Assembly: GCA_002708205.1 (NCBI GenBank)
Contig: PAMR01000033.1
Span: 1-7,017 of the forward strand
DNA length: 7,017 bases
Direction of reading: 5' to 3'
From: Gammaproteobacteria bacterium
GTDB lineage: Bacteria > Pseudomonadota > Gammaproteobacteria > Pseudomonadales > Azotimanducaceae
The translations under genes and the position numbers were made by a program. The notes under the pieces are model-generated. The model did no database searches. It was not told the DNA's origin and saw only the letters and a program-made list of their open reading frames with translations. Position 1 is the stretch's first letter; each line of letters begins with the position of its first letter. Positions 1-6,080 of this stretch are shown here, one piece after another.

Positions 1-354
1 TACGTAGACACGAAAGGAAAGCCACACATTTCGTTCTACGGAAGCATTCACGTGCATTCACAGGACACACTAGCACTATGGGTGCGAAAAAAAGAATCCG
101 AGCTTTTAAAGACTTTACCTACGAGACCCCACATCGCGTTACTGTACGGCGATATATCTTCAACTTATTTCATGCATTTCGAAGGTACGGCCTCAATAGA
201 AAATAACGAAGCTCAAAGAGACGGTATCTACCGCGCCATGCATCCGATCGAAAGAAAATTCGATTCTAAAATGCTTGGGACCGCAATCATTATTAAACTC
301 GATAAGGTCACAATAAGGACCAAATCAGGATCCGACATTTCAGTAAGAAACTGA
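1..354 (+). CDS. Pyridoxamine 5'-phosphate oxidase-like (PPOX/split-barrel) flavin or F420 protein, 5'-truncated
   Basis: The reading frame is open from base 1 and ends at TGA 352-354, so 117 C-terminal residues are visible and the true start lies left of the window. The visible part begins with a strand-turn-strand reading GKPHISFYGSIHV (residues 6-18), followed by LALWVRK (24-30), HIALLYGD and FEGTASI. This is the split-barrel pattern of small PPOX-family proteins. The family usually has about 130-140 residues, so roughly 15-25 N-terminal residues are probably missing. These proteins bind FMN, F420 or sometimes heme and reduce or oxidise small molecules in the cytoplasm. The substrate and the cofactor choice cannot be read from this fragment. 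The GTG at base 52 is internal to the fold and is not a credible start. The gene converges on the DUF1289 gene with a 49-base gap, and I see no clear terminator hairpin there. Confidence 0.85.
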   Translation, partial: YVDTKGKPHISFYGSIHVHSQDTLALWVRKKESELLKTLPTRPHIALLYGDISSTYFMHFEGTASIENNEAQRDGIYRAMHPIERKFDSKMLGTAIIIKLDKVTIRTKSGSDISVRN

Positions 355-403
355 TTGTTATGCAGTATCTCGCCGAATCAACACACAACTTGAGAAACGA
401 CTG

Positions 404-583
404 TCAACCAGCATCACTACAACGCTCAGTAATTCTGTCAAGTATTTCGATACGTTCATCAGTATTTGCGTCAGGCCACCGACCAATCTCTTCCAAACTT
501 CGCAAGCAGCCCACGCATATATCGTTTTCATCTAATGTGCAAATCATGACACATGGAGACTGAATGTATTTGGCCCTTCCCAT
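404..583 (-). CDS. DUF1289 family small cysteine-cluster protein (59 aa)
   Basis: A 59-residue protein is read on the minus strand from ATG (583-581) to TGA (406-404). The start is supported by an AGGAAG ribosome-binding site at 598-593, 9 bases upstream. The sequence has the DUF1289 signature. SPC at residues 9-11 is followed by Cys15, then CVGC (Cys23, Cys26), then a helix reading RSLEEIGRW (28-36) and a short helix DERIEILDRI. The four cysteines (C11, C15, C23, C26) probably bind a metal, zinc or an iron-sulphur cluster; this is inference from spacing. The family is widespread in proteobacteria (E. coli YdhL belongs to it) and has no settled function. It is divergent from the chorismate mutase gene. 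The plus-strand open frame over the same bases (360-563) has no family features and is its antisense shadow. Family assignment is strong; function is unknown. Confidence 0.9.
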   Translation of the reverse strand: MGRAKYIQSPCVMICTLDENDICVGCLRSLEEIGRWPDANTDERIEILDRITERCSDAG

Positions 584-658
584 TAGCTACCGCTTCCTTG
601 CTAGTTGAATCTCTCAAGCAGATAAGAACTTATCAGATTTTGTAGCTAAACAAAAAAA
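584..658. promoter_or_regulatory. Divergent intergenic region with two inverted repeats
   Basis: This 75-base spacer must hold the promoters of both the DUF1289 gene (leftward) and the chorismate mutase gene (rightward). It contains GATAAG-AA-CTTATC (621-634, 6-base arms). A wider pair, TTAGCTAC (583-590) and GTAGCTAA (642-649), has perfect 8-base arms near the two ends. A TTGAAT at 605-610 could be a -35 box for the rightward gene, but no good -10 lies at the right distance. The promoter is therefore not resolved. The rightward gene has no Shine-Dalgarno sequence; its start is preceded by an A-run (650-658 region), so it may use an A-rich leader for initiation. The repeats may be operators; this is a guess from symmetry only. 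Confidence 0.3.
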
Positions 659-1186
659 ATGAACAGATATCAAACATCATTATCGTATTTCGGACTCATC
701 ATCTTCATGGGATATTTAATCGAATCGAACGCCGAACCAAAACCCAATTATCGACCGATAGAAATCATCATTCTTGACCGTCTGAATCTCATGCCTGAAG
801 TAGCAAAAATCAAATGGAACAAAAAATTACCGATAGAAGATCTTGAGCGAGAACGGACCTTGATACGAAACTTGATAGAAGATGTGCCTAAGCAACATCA
901 GAGTCATATGAAAAAAACCATACGAGCTCAAATACGCGCCTCAAAACTCATACAAAAAGAACTCTTCGAGTTATGGTCTTCAGAGGGCTATGAGTATTTT
1001 GAAAAAACTCGGAACCTAGAGAATGATCTTAGACCAAAAATAACATCGCTAACAAATGAGTTGATTGCTACATCCCTCTACCATTGCAAAAGTGATCACT
1101 CCAGCCTCCCCGAACTGCGAAAACTCATGGTTCATCCTTTTCAAATAGCCTACGAAGGTATCATTTGTATTACCGAAGAAAAATGA
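659..1186 (+). CDS. aroQ: Exported chorismate mutase, AroQ gamma class
   Basis: The protein (175 residues) is predicted to convert chorismate to prephenate, the committed step toward phenylalanine and tyrosine, but outside the cytoplasm. Residues 1-25 look like a signal peptide: Arg3, a hydrophobic stretch FGLIIFMGYLI (11-21), then a likely cleavage after SNA (23-25). The all-helical AroQ core follows. RLNLMPEVAKIKW (41-53) carries the first active-site Arg and Lys, PIED and its following Arg/Glu lie at 58-66, and AQIRASKLIQ (90-99) is the hallmark helix with the active-site Arg/Lys/Gln set. The C-terminal extension holds Cys143 and Cys170, which may form the disulfide typical of exported gamma-class enzymes such as the M. 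tuberculosis one. Length matches the class (about 180). No Shine-Dalgarno sequence precedes the ATG. No other aromatic-pathway gene is in view. The family is clear; export is predicted from sequence only. Confidence 0.92.
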   Translation: MNRYQTSLSYFGLIIFMGYLIESNAEPKPNYRPIEIIILDRLNLMPEVAKIKWNKKLPIEDLERERTLIRNLIEDVPKQHQSHMKKTIRAQIRASKLIQKELFELWSSEGYEYFEKTRNLENDLRPKITSLTNELIATSLYHCKSDHSSLPELRKLMVHPFQIAYEGIICITEEK

Positions 1187-1267
1187 AGTCCCTAGTTAGC
1201 CTTTCCAGCCATAGATCATCGAAAGTATTGACCTGGCTAGTAGAGTAGCATTAGGTTGTTGCTCGAA

Positions 1268-2713
1268 ATGCCTGATTTACATAAGCCGACCTATCACTTT
1301 AGCAGTCCTCACGGGAGCTGCATGCCATTCGACCCGAATGGGTGCATCTACTGGAAAGGGAAATTTCATATCTTCTATATCTTTCAAGAAGGACTCGAAG
1401 GTGCCATAACACATCACTGGGGCCATGCCTCGAGTAGCAACCTTATACATTGGACATATCATCCCCCTGCCCTCGCGCCTACTAATGACTCTCCAGAAAA
1501 AGGGATTTTCAGCGGATGCGCCTTTCTCGACCGAGAAGGTCTACCGGTTATTGCGTACTACGGCATCGGCGCTGGTATCTGCCTGGCTTTTGCTAACGAC
1601 GACGATCTTATCAACTGGTCAAAATCACCGAATAATCCAGTTATTCCGGAACCCAAAAGAGGAGACCCTCTATTTGATGTGTATCGAGTTTTCGACCCCC
1701 ATGTCTGGGTGGAACAAGATGTCTATCACGCAATTCTCGGAGGTCAAGTTAAACCTCATAATCAATACGACACCGCATATCTTTTCACTTCAACAGACCT
1801 AGTCCACTGGGACTATCAACGACCTTTTTACAATCCAAATCCACAATGGACAGAAGCAATCGAGGATTGCGCTTGCCCTGATTTTTTTCGCCTCGATGAC
1901 ACCCATGTGTTGATGTGTATCAGCCATACCCATGGAACTCGTTATTACCTAGGTAGTTATCAAAATGGTACATTCGTATCGGAAAGTCATCATCGAATGA
2001 ATTTTCCTGGGGGTTCCTGCTTCGCATCCGAATCATTAGTGGACCAAATGGGGCGCCGAATTGTCTGGGCTTGGGCCTTGAGTCAACTGTCAAACAATAA
2101 CGACTACTTTTCAGTAATGACTATGCCAAGAGTTCTTTCGACGGACACTACTAAAACACTCACAGTCGAGCCGGTCCGCGAACTCGAACTATTACGAAAA
2201 AAACATAGAAAGCTTCCGAGCTTCTCTATGGCGAATGAAACTCGGACTTTTTTTGATTATTCAGGCAGAACACAGGAATTCAGCATAGCAATTGAGTCGA
2301 ACGAGTGTGATCAATTCGGTCTAATCGTGTGTTCTTCTCCCAATCGAATAGAAGAAACCAGAATTCTGTTTGACCTATTGAAAAGTGAGATATCGATAGA
2401 TACTAGCGATAGTTCATTAGACAAAAATGTTTATAGAGCATTTCCAATCATTGGGAAAAAATTACCAAAAAAGGACATCGCCGTACAGACAGCTTCACAT
2501 CAATTCGAAGATTCAGTCACTCGCATTCGGCTATTCATCGACGAGTCCATTATGGAACTCTATGTAGATCGGCACCTATGTCTAACACAGCGTGTTTATC
2601 CCACATTAGCAAATTCTCGAATGACCCGTCTTTTTGTTACAAATGGATCAATAACAGTTCATCAATTGGAAGCATGGGAAATGTCGCCACTAATTTATAC
2701 AGATGGCGCGTAA
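1268..2713 (+). CDS. Glycoside hydrolase family 32 protein (beta-fructosidase/sucrase-like), variant catalytic motifs
   Basis: This 481-residue protein has the GH32 layout: an N-terminal five-bladed propeller to about residue 310, then a C-terminal beta-sandwich. Family landmarks are DPNG (22-25, Asp22 the likely nucleophile), FSGCAF (81-86), HWTY/HWDY repeats, CPDFF (203-207) and the sandwich segment RLFIDESIMELYVD (421-434). GH32 enzymes hydrolyse fructosyl bonds in sucrose, inulin or levan. Two motifs differ from the textbook form. The RDP triad is FDP (142-144), and the acid/base region is EDCACPDFF (199-207) instead of WECPDFF, so Glu199 is the likely but shifted acid. Activity on a standard fructoside is thus not assured. 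There is no signal peptide, which implies a cytoplasmic enzyme. ATG 1268 is preferred: the alternative TTG at 1256 abuts the only AGG (1253-1255) and adds just four residues. Ribosome-binding signal is weak either way. No sugar transporter, kinase or regulator adjoins it. Confidence 0.92.
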   Translation: MPDLHKPTYHFSSPHGSCMPFDPNGCIYWKGKFHIFYIFQEGLEGAITHHWGHASSSNLIHWTYHPPALAPTNDSPEKGIFSGCAFLDREGLPVIAYYGIGAGICLAFANDDDLINWSKSPNNPVIPEPKRGDPLFDVYRVFDPHVWVEQDVYHAILGGQVKPHNQYDTAYLFTSTDLVHWDYQRPFYNPNPQWTEAIEDCACPDFFRLDDTHVLMCISHTHGTRYYLGSYQNGTFVSESHHRMNFPGGSCFASESLVDQMGRRIVWAWALSQLSNNNDYFSVMTMPRVLSTDTTKTLTVEPVRELELLRKKHRKLPSFSMANETRTFFDYSGRTQEFSIAIESNECDQFGLIVCSSPNRIEETRILFDLLKSEISIDTSDSSLDKNVYRAFPIIGKKLPKKDIAVQTASHQFEDSVTRIRLFIDESIMELYVDRHLCLTQRVYPTLANSRMTRLFVTNGSITVHQLEAWEMSPLIYTDGA

Positions 2714-2727
2714 GAACAGCACCAATT

Positions 2728-3405
2728 CTATTTGGCGACACGTAGCTTAAGTATCCCATCAGGCCTCAGCGGCAATCGAACTTGTATTCGTGCAGGAACC
2801 ACCCTGCCATTCCACTGCACGAGCCAAATCGAAACTTTTCGACGCCCCCCTTTGTCATCGAAAAACCTATAATCGCAAATCGTTGCCTGGCCACTAACAA
2901 AATTCGTACCTTGTCGTAAAAAAGTGGTTTTACGATTAACTAGAACCACGTCGTACGCATCCTCACCATCATGCACCTTTCGCTCTTCAAAGCATGATCC
3001 CGACAAAAAGAGAACACTCATCAGATCAGTACCTTGTGGTTCATCCAAGGCTTCACTTCCTTCCGAAGATGTATGAATAGTAGTCGTGCCAGCTGTCGCA
3101 AAAGTAATCGTGCGTTTCCGATCACTATCAGCGATAAGCAGATACGCATTGGAATAAGGGATTTCATCAACAATGCTTCCAGTCACTGCAAACCTTCCGC
3201 GCCAACGTAAAAATTTCTCAATTGATCCAGACGTTTGTATGTCACCAAGCATCTCATACATTGAATTGTCAATTTCAAAACTCAACGACAATGTACCAGC
3301 GGACAGCCAACCCACCCGAGCGTCAAAAAGCAACTTAGCAGACTCCGCTCCAATGCAAAAAGAAGACAATGAGATAAAAACTAACAAGCATGCCGCACGA
3401 AACAT
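2728..3405 (-). CDS. Exported DUF3108 domain protein
   Basis: This 225-residue protein starts with a signal peptide: Arg3, a hydrophobic run ACLLVFISLSSFCIG, and likely cleavage after IGA (18-20). The mature part opens with FDARVGWLSAGTLSLSFEI (27-45), the DUF3108 pattern of a beta-strand pair around a conserved aGtl turn. Next come TSGSIEKFLRWRG (58-70), the segment around DLMSVLFLSG (127-136), and two cysteines, Cys138 and Cys177, that could form a disulfide in the periplasm. The family is a beta-rich envelope domain of proteobacteria without an assigned reaction. It is the last gene of the minus-strand operon. Its ATG shares one base with the deacetylase stop (TAATG), so translation is probably coupled; its own ribosome site is poor (AGG 12 bases upstream). 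Position behind a glycosyltransferase and a deacetylase suggests a role in envelope glycan handling, which is inference. It converges on the GH32 gene with 14 bases between them. Confidence 0.88.
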   Translation of the reverse strand: MFRAACLLVFISLSSFCIGAESAKLLFDARVGWLSAGTLSLSFEIDNSMYEMLGDIQTSGSIEKFLRWRGRFAVTGSIVDEIPYSNAYLLIADSDRKRTITFATAGTTTIHTSSEGSEALDEPQGTDLMSVLFLSGSCFEERKVHDGEDAYDVVLVNRKTTFLRQGTNFVSGQATICDYRFFDDKGGRRKVSIWLVQWNGRVVPARIQVRLPLRPDGILKLRVAK

Positions 3406-4211
3406 TACTTGCGTCGACCTGTTCTTAGCCGCAATCTGAAAGACAGCATCGATTCGCCACCGCGAACTTTGACGCGAGATAGCTCCAATGGATCTCGTGT
3501 GCCTCTTTCAGAAATCCCTTCCTTCGTAGTGCACGCAGTTTCAAATCCTGCATCTCTAACAGCTTGAACATCTCGGTCACTATAGATCCCAAATGGATAA
3601 GCAAACGATTTCACATTGACATCGAACGTTTTTTCTAATATTTCTTTACTTCGTGTGATTTCTCGATACAACTCCGCACGGTCAATCGATGGTAAATAGG
3701 CATGAGTTACGGTATGTGCACCTAATTCCCATCTTCCATTCGATAACATCGTTTTCACGTCGTTATCGCTTAACTTCTCTTCCTCACGTAACTCGCCTGA
3801 ATTATGTTTTGCTTTTTTCGTTACTGACCAATCTCGACCATGTCGATCGCACACGAGATACAAAGTAGCCTTTCCCCCTACTTCCTCAAGTATCTTATCG
3901 GCATGAACCAAATTATCGCGGTACCCATCATCAAATGTCAGAGCCACACAATTCTCTTCACTTTCTGCCAATTCCGACATGAAGATAAATTGATAGCCCT
4001 TATCCTTAAGATACCTCACCTGCTTTTGAAACGAGCGAGGAGAAACTCGTAATTTATTGAATTTCGCCTTTTTTTTTGGATAGTTAATCATGTGGTACAT
4101 CAGGACTCTCGCATGGACCTGAGACACAGACGCACGCCACCAACCAAACTGCAGACTGAATATGAGTAATCCAATCCCTGCACATACTGTACACAAAACC
4201 CAAAATATCAC
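3405..4211 (-). CDS. Membrane-anchored polysaccharide deacetylase (CE4, NodB homology domain)
   Basis: The 268-residue protein should remove N- or O-acetyl groups from a glycan using a bound divalent metal. Residues 2-20 form one hydrophobic segment without a clear cleavage site, so it is probably an inner-membrane anchor with the catalytic domain in the periplasm. The domain has all core CE4 motifs: MYH (38-40), TFDDG (92-96, catalytic base and metal Asp), HTVTH (His166 and His170, metal ligands), YPFG (205-208) and a late Arg in LSRVKV (244-249). The tail is strongly basic (last ten residues hold five Arg/Lys). The start is GTG, overlapping the glycosyltransferase stop as GTGA, and a GAGGA ribosome site lies 9 bases upstream (4225-4221). 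Pairing with a GT4 enzyme suggests it trims an acetylated sugar in a lipopolysaccharide or exopolysaccharide. The substrate cannot be told from the sequence. Confidence 0.95.
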   Translation of the reverse strand: MIFWVLCTVCAGIGLLIFSLQFGWWRASVSQVHARVLMYHMINYPKKKAKFNKLRVSPRSFQKQVRYLKDKGYQFIFMSELAESEENCVALTFDDGYRDNLVHADKILEEVGGKATLYLVCDRHGRDWSVTKKAKHNSGELREEEKLSDNDVKTMLSNGRWELGAHTVTHAYLPSIDRAELYREITRSKEILEKTFDVNVKSFAYPFGIYSDRDVQAVRDAGFETACTTKEGISERGTRDPLELSRVKVRGGESMLSFRLRLRTGRRK

Positions 4212-5305
4212 GTGACGAGTTCCTCATACATAGCGAGCGTTTGCTGTCGCATCTGCGCTAACAAAAATGGGTGTTGATGCGCTATTTTAGTCATCTTTCC
4301 TTGAATAATATTTTCTACTGCACAACAGACTCTTCCCACATTTCCCAGAGGAACCGCTCCTTGGGGAAACATGACCTTTAGGATTTCTCCCACGCCTCCA
4401 TGATCAAAACCCACCACCGGAACGCCAAGGCTCAAAGCCTCCAAGGCAGTACGGCCAAATGATTCAGGAGTGGTCGACAACGACATAACTATGTCGGTCA
4501 TTTTCATCACTTCCCGTAAATCCTGCCTACGACCAAGAAACCGAACATGACCCTTCAAAATTTGATCGTTCATCACACGATCACGTATCTCTATTTCGTA
4601 GCCACGGCGTTTTTTTTCCGCATCGCCAACGATAAGAGCTAACACATCGATATTTCGTCCCACCAGTTCTTTTACAACATCGAAATAGGTGTGGTGACCC
4701 TTTAGCCTCGTTAATCGGCCTGCAAGCAACAAAGTTACTGCATTACCAGAGTCAGGAAATTCCGTGTTCCACTTTTTTAACCACTCAACACTCGGAGAGT
4801 ATTTGGGGTCGTATATGCTGGGATCGATTCCACGATATATAGTCCTAATACGGTCCTCATCGATCTCGTAATTTTCTAAAACGTATTTCCTGATAGATTG
4901 CGATACAACTTCTACGCGAGCACCTCGCGTGACCACTTCACTATATTTTGAGATTGAGTGAAATCCGTGGACTGAGGTAACCAATTTCGGTGGATGGTCT
5001 AGTTTGCGTATTGCCAGCCAACACAACCATGCCGGCAGGCGTGAGCGCGGATGCACAATATCGACATTTTCCCTTCTTATTAAACGTTGTAAGTCACCAA
5101 CAGCCAAGAGAGAACGTGGTGATTTTTCACCAACACGCATGACCGTGTGTAAGGCACCAATATCTTTTAATTCCTGAACCATTGGCCCGCCTTGTGAAAC
5201 CACCAAAGCTCCATGACCAGATTTCACCAACGCTTCCGCGATTTCCAACGTTCCGCGTTCGACACCACCGCTTTCTAAACGGGGCAAGACCTGAAGTACT
5301 TTCAC
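4208..5305 (-). CDS. Family 4 glycosyltransferase (GT-B fold)
   Basis: This 365-residue retaining glycosyltransferase should move a sugar from a nucleotide donor to a lipid-linked or surface glycan at the cytoplasmic face of the inner membrane. The N-terminal domain begins MKVLQVLPRLESGGVERG with the GGVERG loop at 13-18, and continues with VDIVHPRSRLPAW (81-93) and TSVHGF (110-115). The linker carries the YRGID motif (157-161). The C-terminal donor domain has LLLAGRLTRLKG (192-203, conserved Arg197 and Lys202), GHVRFLGRR (252-260), and PESFGRTALEALSLG (280-294) with the E-x7-E pair Glu281/Glu289. Length is typical for GT4. The start is GTG, overlapping the DUF924 stop as GTGA. No strong ribosome site is visible, so translational coupling is likely. 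The family is certain; the sugar and the acceptor are unknown. With the downstream CE4 deacetylase it forms a plausible glycan build-and-modify pair. Confidence 0.97.
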   Translation of the reverse strand: MKVLQVLPRLESGGVERGTLEIAEALVKSGHGALVVSQGGPMVQELKDIGALHTVMRVGEKSPRSLLAVGDLQRLIRRENVDIVHPRSRLPAWLCWLAIRKLDHPPKLVTSVHGFHSISKYSEVVTRGARVEVVSQSIRKYVLENYEIDEDRIRTIYRGIDPSIYDPKYSPSVEWLKKWNTEFPDSGNAVTLLLAGRLTRLKGHHTYFDVVKELVGRNIDVLALIVGDAEKKRRGYEIEIRDRVMNDQILKGHVRFLGRRQDLREVMKMTDIVMSLSTTPESFGRTALEALSLGVPVVGFDHGGVGEILKVMFPQGAVPLGNVGRVCCAVENIIQGKMTKIAHQHPFLLAQMRQQTLAMYEELVT

Positions 5306-5928
5306 TGTCCGAACCGCGAACTTGATTCTAAAAAGGTGGATTCTTCAGGAGTTGATTCTCTACCCAGCACAGCATTCCGGTGTGGAAATCGACCGAATCG
5401 ATCGATAAGACTCGAGTGCAATCGCGCATTATCGAGATAGTCCTCAGTATATCCTCTCCAGATCTGCGGGGAGGATTTATGCAATCCTAGGAACAAATCT
5501 AGTGAACTTTTTTGGTCCACTGGGGACTCGCTATGTTTGAAGGGATGGTATAAAAAGGCTCGTTGAGGTACGGATAAATGAGTATCTAAACGCCGACCCA
5601 CCAACCTTCGAGCAATTGCTCTCGCTAACGGGTCTTGAGCAAAAGCCTCTCGTGTTCCACGGTACACATGGCGAGAAAATTGATCGAGTACAATCACTAA
5701 AGCGAGACCACCTTTCGCAGTTTCTCCCCACTCCAACAGGCGCCCCATCTCCAACGCTTCGATCGTGGTTCCGAATTCCTCTTTTATTTGCTGATCAACC
5801 TTCGAACCGCTGCGATACCAGACTTTCTTTTGAGCCTTCATAAGGTCAATACTTTCAGGATCGGAACCAAACCAATACGTCAATACCTTCGAAACACTAG
5901 GACCGTCTGATTTATCTGTCTGCGTCAT
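5302..5928 (-). CDS. DUF924 family protein
   Basis: This 208-residue protein matches the DUF924 family along its full length. TYWFG lies at 17-21, VWYRSGSKVDQQIKEEFG at 36-53, LDQFSRHVYRGT at 81-92, AFAQDPLARA at 95-104, YHPFKHSE at 127-134, and RFGRFPHRNAVLGR at 177-190 with STPEE following. It is an all-helical, probably cytoplasmic protein with a tetratricopeptide-like fold. No reaction is established for the family. ATG 5928 is chosen because the family signature begins soon after it. A longer frame can be read from TTG 5973, but those 15 extra residues lie on top of the TATAAT promoter and are unlike the family. No good Shine-Dalgarno sequence precedes the ATG. It is the first gene of the operon and overlaps the glycosyltransferase start by four bases. 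Its link to glycan synthesis is by position only. Confidence 0.95.
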   Translation of the reverse strand: MTQTDKSDGPSVSKVLTYWFGSDPESIDLMKAQKKVWYRSGSKVDQQIKEEFGTTIEALEMGRLLEWGETAKGGLALVIVLDQFSRHVYRGTREAFAQDPLARAIARRLVGRRLDTHLSVPQRAFLYHPFKHSESPVDQKSSLDLFLGLHKSSPQIWRGYTEDYLDNARLHSSLIDRFGRFPHRNAVLGRESTPEESTFLESSSRFGQ

Positions 5929-5951
5929 AACGGCGATTCTACTGTATCTTG

Positions 5952-5967
5952 AATGTTCCCGAACATT
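5952..5967. repeat. Perfect 16-base palindrome, candidate operator
   Basis: AATGTTC-CC-GAACATT has perfect 7-base arms around a 2-base centre. On the minus strand it covers the last three bases of the TATAAT box (5970-5965) and the expected transcription start, 24-39 bases upstream of the DUF924 ATG. Symmetry, size and position are those of a repressor operator bound by a dimeric helix-turn-helix protein. A loop of two bases is too tight for an effective RNA hairpin, and no T-run follows, so a terminator is unlikely. No regulator gene is in the window. Confidence 0.55.
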
Positions 5968-5993
5968 ATACAAATCTCCATTCCCTACAAAAC
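5965..5993 (-). promoter_or_regulatory. Predicted promoter of the DUF924-GT4-CE4-DUF3108 operon
   Basis: On the minus strand a perfect TATAAT (-10) lies at 5970-5965. Seventeen bases upstream, GTTTTG (5993-5988) is a poor match to TTGACA, so the -35 contact is weak. The expected start point near 5958 would give an untranslated leader of about 30 bases before ATG 5928. It is the only strong -10 upstream of the operon, and no internal promoter is obvious in the overlapping genes. Confidence 0.5.
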
Positions 5994-5999
5994 GAGCAT

Positions 6000-6027
6000 T
6001 TGAAAGGGTCGTTTAAAGCTATAAGAT
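6000..6027 (+). promoter_or_regulatory. Weak candidate promoter of the amidohydrolase gene
   Basis: TTGAAA (6000-6005, five of six -35 positions) is followed after 16 bases by TAAGAT (6022-6027, four of six -10 positions). A second possible -10, TATAGT at 6039-6044, has no matching -35. Either would read rightward into the amidohydrolase at 6081, so the two promoter sets are back to back within the 152-base divergent region. Confidence is low because AT-rich spacers give such matches by chance. Confidence 0.3.
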
Positions 6028-6080
6028 TAGTTAGGCTCTATAGTGTTTGTATTTACCAAGCTGAACGAACTGGAGAATCT

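Noticed and set aside
360..563. 67-codon plus-strand open frame
   Set aside because: It lies antisense to the DUF1289 gene, has no good ribosome site and shows no protein-family pattern.
1187..1267. Possible terminator or promoter between the chorismate mutase and GH32 genes
   Set aside because: TAGCC (1197-1201) can pair with GGCTA (1235-1239), but the loop is long and no T-run follows. TTGACC at 1228-1233 has no credible -10 at 16-18 bases.
1425..1802. 125-codon open frame in another frame inside the GH32 gene
   Set aside because: The overlapping frame encodes an unmistakable GH32 protein; this product has no recognisable motif.
2714..2727. Possible bidirectional terminator between the convergent GH32 and DUF3108 genes
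   Set aside because: No stable GC-rich inverted repeat followed by a T-run could be found in or next to the 14-base gap.
5952..5967. LexA (SOS) box
   Set aside because: The palindrome GTTCCCGAAC has a 2-base centre and does not match the spacing of the LexA operator classes known to me.
5929..5973. TTG-initiated 15-residue N-terminal extension of the DUF924 protein
   Set aside because: The extension lies over the TATAAT box and palindrome and is not part of the family pattern; ATG 5928 fits better.
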